In this document: one piece after another, positions 33,601 to 46,228 of the stretch | Numbering within the stretch: position 1 is the first letter of the stretch | Layout of the letters: each line of letters opens with the position of its first letter | NCBI GenBank assembly: GCA_003864495.1 | Contig: ML133413.1 | Coordinates: forward strand, 515,724-579,723 | From: Nemopilema nomurai | Taxonomy: Eukaryota; Cnidaria; Scyphozoa; Rhizostomeae; Rhizostomatidae | Length of the DNA: 64,000 nucleotides | Direction of reading: 5' to 3' | The notes under the pieces: model-generated | What the model was told of the DNA's origin: nothing | What the model saw: only the letters and a program-made list of their open reading frames with translations | Database searches by the model: none | Position numbers and translations under genes: made by a program

Positions 33601-36600
33601 TCTCACTTTCATCTGATTGCTTTCCAAATGCAAAATGAGTTATTGTGAATAATGGTGATCGCTAACATGATGAATCTCTCACTTTCATCTGATTGCTTTC
33701 CAAATGCAAAATGATTTATTGTGAATAATGGTGATCGCTAACATGATGAATCTCTCACTTTCATCTGATTGCTTTCCAAATGCAAAATGAGTTATTGTGA
33801 ATAATGGTGATCGCTAACATGATGAATCTCTCACTTTCATCTGATTGCTTTCCAAATGCAAAATGAGTTATTGTGAATAATGGTGATCGCTAACATGATG
33901 AATCTCTCACTTTCATCTGATTGCTTTCCAAATGCAAAATGAGTTATTGTGAATAATGGTGATCGCTAACATGATGAATATCTCACTTTCATCTGATTGC
34001 TTTCCAAATGCAAAATGAGTTATTGTGAATAATGGTGATCGCTAACATGATGAATCTCTCACTTTCATCTGATTGCTTTCCAAATGCAAAATGAGTTATT
34101 GTGAATAATGGTGATCGCTAACATGATGAATCTCTCACTTTCATCTGATTGCTTTCCAAATGCAAAATGAGTTATTGTGAATAATGGTGATCGCTAACAT
34201 GATGAATATCTCACTTTCATCTGATTGCTTTCCAAATGCAAAATGTTATTGTGAATAATGGTGATCGCTAACATGATGAATATCTCACTTTCATCTGATT
34301 GCTTTCCAAATGCAAAATGAGTTATTGTGAATAATGGTGATCGCTAACATGATGAATCTCTCACTTTCATCTGATTGCTTTCCAAATGCAAAATGATTTA
34401 TTGTGAATAATGGTGATCGCTAACATGATGAATATCTCACTTTCATCTGATTGCTTTCCAAATGCAAAATGATTATTGTGAATAATGGTGATCGCTAACA
34501 TGATGATATCTCACTTTTATCTGATTGCTTTCCAAATGCAAAATGATTTATTGTGAATAATGGTGATCGCTAACATGATGAATATCTCACTTTCATCTGA
34601 TTGCTTTCCAAATGCAAAATGAGTTATTGTGAATAATGGTGATCGCTAACATGATGAATATCTCACTTTCATCTGATTGCTTTCCAAATGCAAAATGATT
34701 TATTGTGAATAATGGTGATCGCTAACATGATGAATATCTCACTTTCATCTGATTGCTTTCCAAATGCAAAATGAGTTATTGTGAATAATGGTGATCGCTA
34801 ACATGATGATATCTCACTTTCATCTGATTGCTTTCCAAATGCAAAATGAGTTATTGTGAATAATGGTGATCGCTAACATGATGAATATCTCACTTTCATC
34901 TGTTGCTTTCCAAATGCAAAATGATTTATTGTGAATAATGGTGATCGCTAACATGATGAATATCTCTCACTTTCATCTGATTGCTTTCCAAATGCAAAAT
35001 GATTTATTGTGAATAATGGTGATCGCTAACATGATGAATCTCTCACTTTCATCTGATTGCTTTCCAAATGCAAAATGATTTATTGTGAATAATGGTGATC
35101 GCTAACATGATGAATCTCTCACTTTATCTGATTGCTTTCCAAATGCAAAATGATTTATTGTGAATAATGGTGATCGCTAACATGATGAATATCTCTCACT
35201 TTATCTGATTGCTTTCCAAATGCAAAATGATTTATTGTGAATAATGGTGATCGCTAACATGATGAATATCTCACTTTATCTGATTGCTTTCCAAATGCAA
35301 AATGATTTATTGTGAATAATGGTGATCGCTAACATGATGAATATCTCACTTTCATCTGATTGCTTTCCAAATGCAAAATGAGTTATTGTGAATAATGGTG
35401 ATCGCTAACATGATGAATCTCTCACTTTCATCTGATTGCTTTCCAAATGCAAAATGAGTTATTGTGAATAATGGTGATCGCTAAATGATGATATCTACTT
35501 TCATCTGTTGCTTCCAAATGCAAAATGATTATTGTGAATAATGGTGATCGCTAACATTTGAATCTCTCACTTTCATCTGATTGCTTTCCAAATGCAAAAT
35601 GATTTATTGTGAATAATGGTGATCGCTAACATGATGAATATCTCACTTTTATCTGATTGCTTTCCAAATGCAAAATGATTATTGTGAATAATGGTGATCG
35701 CTAACATGATGAATATCTCACTTTCATCTGATTGCTTTCCAAATGCAAAATGAGTTATTGTGAATAATGGTGATCGCTAACATGATGAATATCTCACTTT
35801 TCTGATTGCTTTCCAAATGCAAAATGATTATTGTGAATAATGGTGATCGCTAACATGATGAATATCTCACTTTCATCTGATTGCTTTCCAAATGCAAAAT
35901 GAGTTTTGTGAATAATGGTGATCGCTAACATGATGAATATCTACTTTCATCTGTTGCTTTCCAAATGCAAAATGATTTATTGTGAATAATGGTGATCGCT
36001 AACATTATGAATCTCTCACTTTCATCTGATTGCTTTCCAAATGCAGAATGATTTATTGTGAATAATGGTGATCGCTAACTTGATGAATATCTCACTTTTA
36101 TCTGATTGCTTTCCAAATGCAAAATGAGTTATTGTGAATAATGATGATCGCTAACATGATGAATCTCTCACTTTCATCTGATTGCTTTCCAAATGCAAAA
36201 TGAGTTATTGTGAATAATGGTGATCGCTAACATGATGAATATCTCACTTTTATCTGATTGCTTTCCAAATGCAAAATGAGTTATTGTGAATAATGGTGAC
36301 CGCTAACATGATGAATATCTAACTATTATCTGGTTGCTTTCTAAATGCAAAATGATTTATTGTGAATAATGGTGATCGCTAACATGATGAATCTCTCACT
36401 TTCATCTGGTTGCTTTCCAAATGCAAAATGATTTATTGTGGATAATGGTGATCGCTAACATGATGAATATCTCACTTTTATCTGGTTGCTTTCTAAATGC
36501 AAAATGATTTATTGTGAATAATGGTGATCGCTAACATGATGAATCTCTCACTTTCATCTGATTGCTTTCCAAATGCAAAATGAGTTGTTGTGAATAATGG

Positions 36601-38008
36601 TGATCGCTAACATGATGAATATCTCACTTTCATCTGATTTCCTTCCAAATGCAAAATGAGTTATTGTAAATAATGGTGATCGCTAACATGATGAATCTCT
36701 CACTTTCATCTGATTGCTTTCCAAATGCAAAATGAGTTATTGTGAATAATGGTGATCGCTAACTTGATGAATATCTAACTTTCATCTGAATGCTTTCCAA
36801 ATGCAAAATGATTTATTGTGAATAATGGTGATCGCTAACATGATGAATATCCCACTTTCAATTGCTTCCAAATGCAAAATGAGTTATTGTGAATAATGGT
36901 GATCGCTAACATGATGAATATCTCACTTTCATCTGATTGCTTTCCAAATGCAAAATGAGTTGTTGTGAATAATGGTGATCGCTAACATGATGAATATCTA
37001 ACTTTTATCTTGTTGCTTTCCAAATGCAAAATGATGAATTGTGAATAATGGTGATTGCTAACATGATGAATATCTAACTTTTATCTGATTGCTTTCCAAA
37101 TGCAAAATGAGTTATTGTGAATAATGGTGATCGCTAACATGATGAATCTCTCACTTTCATCTGATTGCTTTCCAAATGCAGAATGATTTATTTTGAATAA
37201 TGGTGATCGCTAACATGATGAATATCTCACTTTCATCTGATTGCTTTCCAAATGCAAAATGATGAATTGTGAATAATGGTGATTGCTAACATGATGAATA
37301 TCTCACTTTTATCTGGTTGCTTTCTAAATGCAAAATGATTTATTGTGAATGATGGTGATCGCTAACATGATGAATATCTCACTTTTATCTGATTGCTTTC
37401 CAAATGCAAAATGAGTTATTGTGAATAATGGTGATCGCTAACATGATGAATATCTACTTTATCTGGTTGCTTTCCAAATGCAAAATGATTATTGTGAATA
37501 ATGGTGATCGCTAACATGATGAATCTCTCACTTTCATCTGATTGCTTTCCAAATGCAAAATGATTTATTGTGAATAATGGTGATCGCTAACATGATGAAT
37601 CTCTCACTTTCATCTGATTGCTTTCCAAATGCAAAATGAGTTATTGTGAATAATGGTGATCGCTAACATGATGAATATCTCACTTTCATCTGATTTCCTT
37701 CCAAATGCAAAATGAGTTATTGTGAATAATGGTGATCGCTAACATGATGAATATCTAACTTTTATCTGATTGCTTTCCAAATGCAAAATAAGTTGTTGTG
37801 AATTATGGTGATCGCTAACATGATGAATCTCTCACTTTCATCTGGTTGCTTTCTAAATGCAAAATGAGTTATTGTGAATAATGGTGATCGCTAACATGAT
37901 GAATATCTACTTTTATCTGGTTGCTTTCTAAATGCAAAATGATTTATTGTGATTATTGGTGATCGCTAACATGATGAATCTCTCACTTTCATCTGATTGC
38001 TTTCCAAA
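30663..38008 (+). repeat. 76-bp satellite array, about 96 monomers
   Basis: Head-to-tail monomers of 76 bases with landmarks 'aaatgcaaaatga', 'attgtgaataatggtgatcg' and 'ctaacatgatgaat'. Variable positions (gagttatt/gatttatt, tatctca/tctctca/tatccca, tttcatc/ttttatc, gattgctttcc/ggttgctttct) define monomer types. Their order repeats: the 'cccac' type at 30790 recurs at 31094 (4 monomers), and that at 31322 recurs at 31930 (8 monomers, 608 bases). Around 33.1-34.2 kb the array is much more uniform. Several monomers between 34.2 and 36.0 kb, and one near 35480, have short deletions. No frame is conserved. The same satellite, inverted, starts at 62690. Confidence 0.95.
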
Positions 38009-38169
38009 GAACAAATTAGTTATTGTAAATAATCTTCATGTCAGAAGAGACACATTTAAACTGCGGGGTCCCTCACAAAAGCTGCTGAAGGCTAGTGCTG
38101 TTAGTTGTTTACAACAGATATTTACAATAGGTCATTAGTCAACACATTCCAAATGTTTATGATTATGTG

Positions 38170-38530
38170 AATGATCATCAGCTATAAACAGGCTTCAAAC
38201 CAGAGCCTGCTGCCAAAAGAGAGTCATTTAAGAATTGAATTGGTATATAGTTCTATTGCAAACTACATTTGTTGCCATTTGTCCTTTTTGTCGCAATTCT
38301 TATTCATTTCGTTCAGATCACACATGAGAATTTGCTGTCTGGTTTCACTCTCTGCAATCATCTCTTTGTCATCTGCATATCTTACAGCCTTTATAAGGAT
38401 TAAACTAACAATGAGTTACATTGAACTTGGTCAGTTAAGTGCTTGTTTCACCACATCTTTTCCAAAGGAACTGAACAGGAGCGCCTATAATAGGCATTCT
38501 TGCTTGACACCTTTGACAATACGACTCTAG
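38170..38530 (-). pseudogene. LINE reverse-transcriptase remnant (left-arm copy)
   Basis: Mirror of 62170-62480. On the minus strand it carries a degraded G-V-K-Q-E-C-L-L motif, with a stop after it, and an intact A-A-R-Y-A-D-D box followed by K-E-M-I-A-D-S-E. Located about 70 bases downstream of the receptor pseudogene at 38597-39561. Confidence 0.65.
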
Positions 38531-38596
38531 TCCACTTCTCAATGGAAAATTCTGAGTCTGACTCTGATAAAAAAAATATAATCAACCATCATCACC

Positions 38597-39561
38597 CTAT
38601 TCCTCTATGTTCTTGTTTTGAAACACATGTACCCTTCTCTTTGAAGCCAAATGACTTTTCGAAAATTTTCCAGTGAAAAACCTTCTCACAATGCTGTTCC
38701 CATAGCCAAACAAAACTGCATTGATAAAAGCATTACTGACCAAAGACATATACGACAAATGTCCAAAAATATTCATGACCAGTGGAGGATTGCTACCTTG
38801 ATGGTATTTGTAATACGCCCAGACGACTGTGCAAATGTTGTAAGGAATATAGAGAACCAGCAATGCACCAAGGACAAGACGTATTGTTTTTCCAATCGAG
38901 ACCATGTGCCTGGTTCGCCTAATATTAGCATCTTCACCAGCAGATTTGAGCATCTTCATAAAAGTGTCATTGTGAGCAGTAATATTGCGAAGTATCTTTG
39001 AATACATAAGGAAATCAAAGACGATGAACATTAGATTAAATGTGTTCAGTGCAGCTTGCAGTGAGAAAGATGGAATGGACATCGATAGATATGCGATTGT
39101 TGCTGAAGTTGCGAAGCTGATTGCAATGATGATCTTCATTTTAAACTCATTCATGAATTCACTGTACTTCTTGAGCTTTGTCACGTGAAGATAGCGATCT
39201 ATAGAAACGCATATCAGCATGAGAAATGAGAAATATGCCAGAAGATATGCGCAATATTGAATAGTAAGCTCGAACGTACAGTTGAAGGACTCTTCTCTTG
39301 TAGCTAATAGTGCTGAAAGAGCCGGCAGAACTAGTATTCCTGTTCCAAAGTCTGATAGATTAATCAGCAGAACGAGTTTGTTTGTGATTGTATTGAACTG
39401 CTGCGTACTGTACAGTCCGTAGATTAGAGCCGAGTTACAGAATACTATGATGACCGATAAAATTGCATAGCTGAAGAGAAGAAGTTCAGGTAGTCCGAAG
39501 GCATGTCAAGAGGCCACATAGATGGACAATAATATGTTTCTACGTTGCTCGAACTGGTCAT
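38597..39561 (-). pseudogene. GPCR, left-arm copy with one-base frameshift
   Basis: ATG at 39561 (MTSSSN…) opens the same receptor as 61138-62103. Near 39470 the left arm reads 'tcagctatgc' where the right arm reads 'tcagcctatgc'; the missing C shifts the frame at the start of TM1. After that the proper frame is open to the stop at 38597, with I-D-R-Y-L-H-V, L-Y-I-P-Y and N-A-V-L-F-G-Y all intact. The single lesion is loss of one base from a CC run, so it may be a sequencing error in an intact gene. If real, the duplicate is dead while its mirror copy is alive. Confidence 0.8.
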
Positions 39562-39564
39562 TGG

Positions 39565-42500
39565 TAAAAACGTCTAAGACTGAAATCTCTTGGAACCAAT
39601 ACTAGATGTCTTCTCCTTGAAAAATCTCACGGTGTTCTTTTACCAATACGATTTTCCATAGTGGTACAAAATTGTTTTCTTTCACTCCATGGCTCTTTGT
39701 TGCTTACCTCACTGAGATTTTTCTACTCTCTACTCTGTTTCCCAAGATTAGATCCCTTTACCACAGACAAAATAGCTTTAAGAAACACGAGCAAATCTCA
39801 TAAATTGATTTTGTGCATATAATTTATCCTTGACAGAGGCATGGTTATCAATCTTGTATAAGTCTAATTCATAACAGCGTTAGTTTTCTTCAATGCCACT
39901 CTCTGTTGTATCTAGGAAGCTAGTGCATAGGAAATTTAATTTGATATCCAATGAGTAGGAAAATTAAAGATATTTACCTGCTTTCAATTTACATCAGGCG
40001 TTGCCCTTTCCATTGTGTTTGTGTAAACAGTACCAAAATTCTGCTTCAATAAAAACCGATTTCAGAAAATTAGAATAAGCAATAAGCATTTTTCTTTTAC
40101 AAATAAATATTTCATGTACCGACTTCAATCATTCTCATGGGGCGGAAAGGATATTTGACAAACAAAGAATCTTGTTTAGGCTGATTTTGAAAAAAGAAAT
40201 GTACAGAAGAATCTTAGTTTCATGGAAATTCATCAACAAAATTCAAATGAAAAATAAATTTTTGTTTGCTGTTCTGCAAGATCACAAGTGAGCGAATGGT
40301 TGTTGATTATAGATACAGTTGACATCCACTTTCTCGATCTCTGAAGGGAACCTTGTCTATGCAATTTAGATTGAAGGATATTTTTGATGATGTCAGCTAC
40401 CCACAGTAGCGTAGCGTTAATCTTTTATAGGATATTCACTTTGGCGAAAAAAGGCGTGGTTGGGCGTGGTATGGAAGAGAGCTAGTGAAGCTAGGCTGGG
40501 TAAAGAGATTTGAATAACTTGTGCTGAAATCGAGGTGAATTTGCCAAACCCAGGCTGCTTAACTGCAGGCTTACAATAGCAAAATGTGTTACGTTTGTGT
40601 GGGTTTTTTACAATGGAGAAGTTGATGCTGTAAACCAACCGGTGGGCCTAGCCTATAAACGCTAATTATATATATGGAAGCTAATTAAGCAAGGAAGTCT
40701 TTGCCCATACGCGCTGACAGACACATTGAAAGGTGCATACCAACACAAGAGGACACAGTATGGCATGTGACTGGCACCTGGGACATTAAAAAATCTGTTT
40801 GATACACAATCCAACCGCTACTAATTGCCAATGGTTGTTGAATTATAAAAAGGTTTTAAACGGGCATAGAGTCCTTTTACAGAAGCAAGGGTTTGGAGGG
40901 AAGAGATGGCAAAAGAAAATTCCAAACAATAAACACATGTTTTGTCGAATGAATGGTTAGAAATGGTTCAAAAACTTTCTAAACATAAAAGGACTGTGAA
41001 ATATCTGACTCAGTGACTGAAAGGGAAGGTTCTTTAACTGGCCGATTCACTCATTCAGTGAAGCTGCCACATAAAAAATTACATCAGAAGTTGACTTGAA
41101 AAGACCATAATAGTGCCAGTACCTTTATTATTGTTCGTAAGATACAAAACCTGATCCAATGACTAGTTCAAGGTCTTAGAGCTTTCGCTAGCTAGATCGC
41201 TTGCATTCGCCATACTTCCTGTTTCCCTCAACGTGAAGCCATCTTAACCTGTTTCCCAAAATTTCTGCTTATTTCTCAATTGTTTCAGCCAACTTGGTAT
41301 TTATTTATGTAAACCCTAAATGATATCTATTTTATAAAAGTTACAAGAAATGATTGTCGCTAGTGACAGCAACTATAAAATGAATCCAACCAATTCTTTC
41401 TTTTTATAAAACGTATGAATAAATGGGATGCTTTATCTTTGATAAAGAGTTTTCATTGAGTGAGTTCTCCTTAAGAATTCCACTCTATTCACTCTTCTTT
41501 ATTTAGTTTTCGTTGTATTTTGTACTTGGTTTCTTGTTTCTTTTTGTAACTAATTTTTTGAATATGTATATATAACTTTAATGAATGTGGGTAGAGGAAT
41601 TTGAAAATATATAACTGAACCTAAAACTTTGAATTGAATCACATTTCCGGACAATTTTCTTTCATTTAGAAGAGAATATGAAATCTTTGGAGCCAAAAAG
41701 CTAACAAATTGTATGCCACAACTTTCAGTTTTACCCTAAGGGAAAGGTAGAGTTGTAATGTGCCAGTTTTTCTGATTTTTCTGAATTATTCTGATTTAAA
41801 TCTTTGTCTTTGTCTTGATTTAAATCAGTGAAATACGTTTGCTTTCTATTCTTACTAAATACTCTTTGGGTGCAGTTCATATTGTATATCTTTCTAAGTT
41901 TTGTTTTAAGTTTGAGCCTTCTGATGCATTACTGTCAGGGGTTTACGGTTTCCATTGCTGTAGATTCATAGAAAGATGATTACCGGTAACGAAATTTTGG
42001 CTACCAACAATTTTCACGACATGCAACTGAACGCATAAAAAGAAGTTAGGTATCATGCAGAAGAAAAAAAACATTGATCATTTATCATCTTCTTACGCTC
42101 AACAGGGGCAAAGACTATTCAAAGCATTGCATAACTCTTATATATATAAGGGCAATTCTTAATATTTGCATAGGTTAGCTTGAATGCCAGTCTTTCTTGC
42201 TTCTAATAAGCTGTTTTCAATTGAATTTATTCGTCGGATTTCTATTATTCATGCGTAAATAGTACTCAGTTTTGTTTTATAAAAATCGGTTTTAGGATGC
42301 AAATATTTAGAAATAGTCATCGCTGTTTAAAATGCAAATATTTCATATACCGAGTTCTATCGTTCTCCAGGGCCGGAAACTTCTTTAATACGTTTGATTA
42401 TGAAGAAATTAATCAAGATAAGTTTATTATAAAATACTATAATTACAAGAATCTAATACAAGACTAGGAAATTTATGGAAAAAATTCATTTGCTAATTTT

Positions 42501-42960
42501 TGCTCCATGCACCAAAATTTGAGCTGAGCGAAAGGCTGTTCAATCCGACAAATGTTAAATAGCTTTATGCTGTCGCATGGAACAGGATAGCTGTGACCAA
42601 AAATTCTATCAATCCAATTTCTATGTTTTTAGATGGCTTGTTATATATGGTCGTTTTCTTGAAAAAGCTGTTCTTAATCGCTCATCAGTTCTGGTCAAGA
42701 CATTTTTTCTCAATACTTTAACACACCAGTATGCTAAAGGGCGTGGTGCATTTATTCTTTGACAGCCTTAACCTCCTCATCTATTAATGAGAAACTGTTT
42801 CTCAATATTAGTAATAGAAAATTCAAAGCAGGCTTTTCATTTCTTTACCATGCAAATGATTTTGGCTGGCATAAAAACCATAAAAATAGTGAATTGCTTT
42901 TAATTTTACCAGACGCATTGCTATTACTTTTATGCAACCTTATGTCACTCTTATTCCTCA
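39565..42960. other. Left-arm non-coding stretch
   Basis: No gene recognised. It mirrors about 58150-61135 apart from the insertion at 40894-41352. It contains two copies of a short dispersed block: near 40110-40160 ('accgacttcaatcattctca'), and near 42355-42415 ('accgagttctatcgttctcc'). The block recurs near 1150-1200, 14800, 47110, 54030, 58790 and 60570. 40100-40650 includes GC-richer sequence without ORF conservation. Confidence 0.5.
40894..41352. other. 459-base segment present only in the left arm
   Basis: The right arm joins 'aagcaagggtt' directly to 'attgtcgc' (near 59810), whereas the left arm has 459 extra bases between them. The segment has no long terminal or inverted repeat and no ORF that I can see, and no evident target duplication, so a deletion in the right arm is at least as likely as an insertion here. 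Confidence 0.7.
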
Positions 42961-43465
42961 GAGATATTTTTTATCTATTAAAAATGAATCTTTTTACAAA
43001 GCTGCTTTCGAAAGCAATGGGTAATGCGGATAATGAAACTAAAACATTTGCATTAGCGCCCAAGTACATTAACATTTGTGATGACTCTTCAATCTTGTGA
43101 TAAATATGGTATCTATTCTGCAAATTGGTTGGTTCTAAACATTTCAATGTTACGATTGACGGGTGCTTTCTAAACCGTATTACATTCTTGATATAAATGT
43201 GACTGTGCTGATATCGTGAACCTGATAAAACGATCATCTTCATTCGAAACTCGTTCATGAACGTACTGTATAATTTAAGTTTGGTTACGTGCAGGTAGCG
43301 ATCCATTGATACTCGTATCAGTATGAGAGAAAAAGAGAAGTACCCTAGAAGAAAAGTGCAATACCAAACAGCCAGTTTGAACGTATTGTTGTGGGACTTG
43401 TCCTTCATTCAGCAGAATAAGTTTGTTTGTGATTATGTTTGAACTGCTGCATATTGTAAAGTCTT
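41948..43465. repeat. Nested inverted repeat D, arm 1 (left half)
   Basis: Pairs with 46365-47523 in reverse complement, with clear divergence. Landmarks are 'cggtttccattgctgtaga', 'gatgattaccggtaacga' and 'agagctgttctt'-like strings, plus the receptor TM3-TM4 block. The nested repeat is mirrored in the right arm, so it predates palindrome C. Confidence 0.75.
43180..43465 (-). pseudogene. GPCR fragment (TM1-2 loop, TM3, start of TM4)
   Basis: The minus strand reads a frameshifted Q-Q-F … T-N-K-L-I-L-L block, then jumps (TM2 mostly deleted) to DKSHNNTFKLAVWY, TM3 and S-M-D-R-Y-L-H-V, then FMNEFRMKMIV. The right-arm copy continues a little further in frame; here three one-base losses ('gttttatc', 'cagcacag', 'atatcaag' against longer runs in the mirror copy) disturb TM4. 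No TM5-TM7. Non-functional in both arms. Confidence 0.75.
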
Positions 43466-44464
43466 TCTATTCATTGTTGCCTTGGCTTATCAGTTTTCCC
43501 TTTACATTAAAACGTATTCTAAAAATGGGACGATTACTATTCTTGGATGAATCTAATCACAACGACCATACTTACCAGTTGCAAAAGTTTTCTTTGTCAA
43601 CTGACAATCTTTGTTATATCTAGGAAGCAAAGAAATATTTAATGATATCCAACGAACACAAAAACTAGAAACTTGTACCTGCTCCCAATCGAAATTATTC
43701 ATAGTATTTTCCATCATTCATGTATAAAAGGTACTAACTTTTTCTATAAAAAGGGTTTACGGAAGCTAGTATTAACCAACAATCTCGCAAAAACAAATAT
43801 CTTCTATACCAAATTAATTCTTCAAAGTTGGAAATGTTTCTTTGATCTCTGGTAAGAATTGAAATTTTTCAAAATTTGTTTGTCACTGCAATTAAATATT
43901 CAGAGATAAATCTTTCTTATTCAATGGGTATTTGTTCTAAACCGCACCGCTACTTCGCCTGTCGCTGTTTTTCTGCATTGGCTGTTCAACGGTGCTGGTT
44001 AATGACACTAGCTTTAACGGAAAGTATCGGTAAACAATCATAATAAATTAATTATAAATGACCTTTAAATTTTACAGAAAACGTATTCCCTTGTTGATCT
44101 CCAAAACGGAAAACAATCTAAAGAAAACCCGATTGCAAATAAAAAAGAAAATTCAAGGAAAATGCCCAAACTATTCAACCAACAACTGCAAGGGAATGAT
44201 AGAGTGCGCCTTTTCCTCTACTTTCACGCCTCACTTTTGGTAGTATTAGGCGATTGTTGGCTATTTTTTCGTCCAGTCCGTGTGTTCCTCAAACGTGAAC
44301 AGAAACCGACAGCAAAATGACAAATAGGCAAGAAATTTCTTCTTCAAAAAAGGTAGGTCAATGGGGATAATGAGATTGATTTAATAATTTTACATCTAAA
44401 CCAGCATTTCGAAAAATTTTTAATTATTGGAGCTTAATGCGAAAGTCTTGAGCATTTTCGTATT

Positions 44465-44600
44465 CTTTAATAAAGCAGCAAGTACCGTTCTATTTGGCTA
44501 TGAAAGTAGCGTGGTAAGAATGTATTTGATAAGGAAATATATTTGAAGAAGAATAGTGTACGATGAAGAATTGAAAAGGACACCACCATTTACTAACTGG
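44465..44600 (+). pseudogene. GPCR TM7/C-tail remnant
   Basis: S-T-V-L-F-G-Y-E-S-S-V-V-R-M-Y-L-I-R-K followed by a stop. This matches the family TM7 end (A-I-L-F-G-Y-G-N-S-V-V-R-K-Y-L-I-R-K), and the next codons (RRIVYDEELK) match the usual tail RRRLVSAEEHK. The first half of TM7 and everything upstream is lost. Confidence 0.7.
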
Positions 44601-45530
44601 AGGAGCTTTAGGCTCAATCTGAGGTATGTAACACTGGTTCTATATAGGTGATACTCGACCAATGCATTTACTCTCCCTGTCTCACCACCGTCAAAAAGAG
44701 GGGGCAAGCTGTACCCAAAAATATCACATTTATTTTAAGCGACACCTTGCAAAGCTAACATTTAAAGTGCGTTTAGGTTTCTTATTTGGAATCAAAACTC
44801 TTATCCAGACTTAGTGCTTATCTCTAGTGGGATTTGAATAAATCATTCATAAAACTGTACGTAAATGTGTCATCCATGAAAATTTTTTTACAAATTTACC
44901 AACCTTTTTTCAGCACATAACTTGCTGCATCTTTAAAGATGATCAGCAACTAAAATAGGAAGTTAAATACTTCATTTAAAGTTAGATTGATCTGCATGCG
45001 TTGTTTCAGTAACATCAGATATCAAAAGAAAATTTCCAGCCTTCGAGAAGAACGAGTTTGTTAAATCAAGTAATTTGTATTTGAATGAAACATGTATCTT
45101 GAAATTGTTTCGTTTATCAATTACGAATTTGGCAAGATTCAGTGACATCAGATACAAAAAAAGGATTCCAGCCTTCGAGAAAGACGAGTATTTACATTTG
45201 TAAAATCGAATTTGTGATGAACGACTTCAATTTTAAAACAGGAGCCAATTCTTTGTTTTTATTGGAAATAAAATTACACTTTCTATGCGCTAGCTTTTTG
45301 GATACAACAACGGGTGACATGCAGGTAAAATAGTGCAAATATTAACAATTGCCGTGATAAAAAAGATTCATACAAGATAAACAATTGTTCTCTTATCAAG
45401 CATAAAGTCCAGGTGCAAAAATCATGTTTGAGAAACTGTCAAGTTTTATACGAGGTAAAGCGATTAACTCCGCATAAACAAGATAGTTGCAAGAGAACTC
45501 TGGACGACGTTATCGTCAATGAACGCAGAC

Positions 45531-46136
45531 CAGGGGCGGATTCAGGGAGAAATCTGACTACAGCAAAGGAAGGGAAAATTTTTAGAGCCACGCCATTCAG
45601 GCTGCCTAAAATGATGGCCACACCCCTTTTAGGTGAGTACTAATTATGATCAAAATTTTTGTTAGAGGTCAGCGCTAAAGTCATATAATAAAATCTAACA
45701 AAGGCTTTGGTCCCTGTTTTCTGTTGAACGGAAATCGCAAGGGCTATTGTTGACATTCTCAAAAGGAGATTGAACGCGACAGAATTTTGGAATCGGCTAT
45801 TGACAAAAGCGGTCGCGAATACAATTGCATAGGTCAGTCTATCTGTTTATTGGACAGTTAAACAACAATTGCATAGGTCAACTTGTATCTTGATTGGCTA
45901 TTTGAGTCTGCACTGAATTTTATTGGAAACTTTCTACAACAATTGCATAGCTCAACTTGCCTGGGATTGGCTTGACGAACAAAACAACAGCAATAGCGGC
46001 AACAGGTTGTGATATAATTCCAGAGAACAGGAAGAATTTTGGTGGCATTGGGTGACGTTAATTGATGCAAAAGGAAATTGTTTGAGAAAATCTGACTTAT
46101 GCTCGCCTAGGTTGCTGACGTCTGGATCCACCCCTG
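45531..46136. mobile_element. hAT-like non-autonomous element with CAGGGGYGGATYCAG ends
   Basis: CAGGGGCGGATTCAG at 45531 and, reading inward from 46136 on the minus strand, CAGGGGTGGATCCAG form terminal inverted repeats of a 606-bp element. The interior has three copies of 'acaattgcatag' (about 45820-45950) and no ORF for a transposase. Such ends are typical of hAT MITEs. I could not see a clean 8-bp target duplication. The same element is at 55014-55621 in the mirror arm, so it predates the palindrome. Confidence 0.7.
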
Positions 46137-46228
46137 CAGGCAGTTTTGGTGAAAGAAAAGAATAAGAATTTTAAGAAAGACATTCAGCTTTGGTTCCAAT
46201 AGTTTTCAATCTAAAGGATTTTTCGCTA

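Noticed and set aside
30663..38008. CRISPR-like array
   Set aside because: The 76-base units are contiguous with no unique spacers and the context is animal. It is satellite DNA.
42759..43100. 113-codon plus-strand frame, mirrored at 58060-58266
   Set aside because: It overlaps receptor-fragment flank, differs in length between the arms, and shows no recognisable domain.
45413..45643. 76-codon frame at the edge of the hAT-like element, mirrored at 55509-55742
   Set aside because: It runs across the element boundary and is present only as a palindrome copy; no protein family is recognised.
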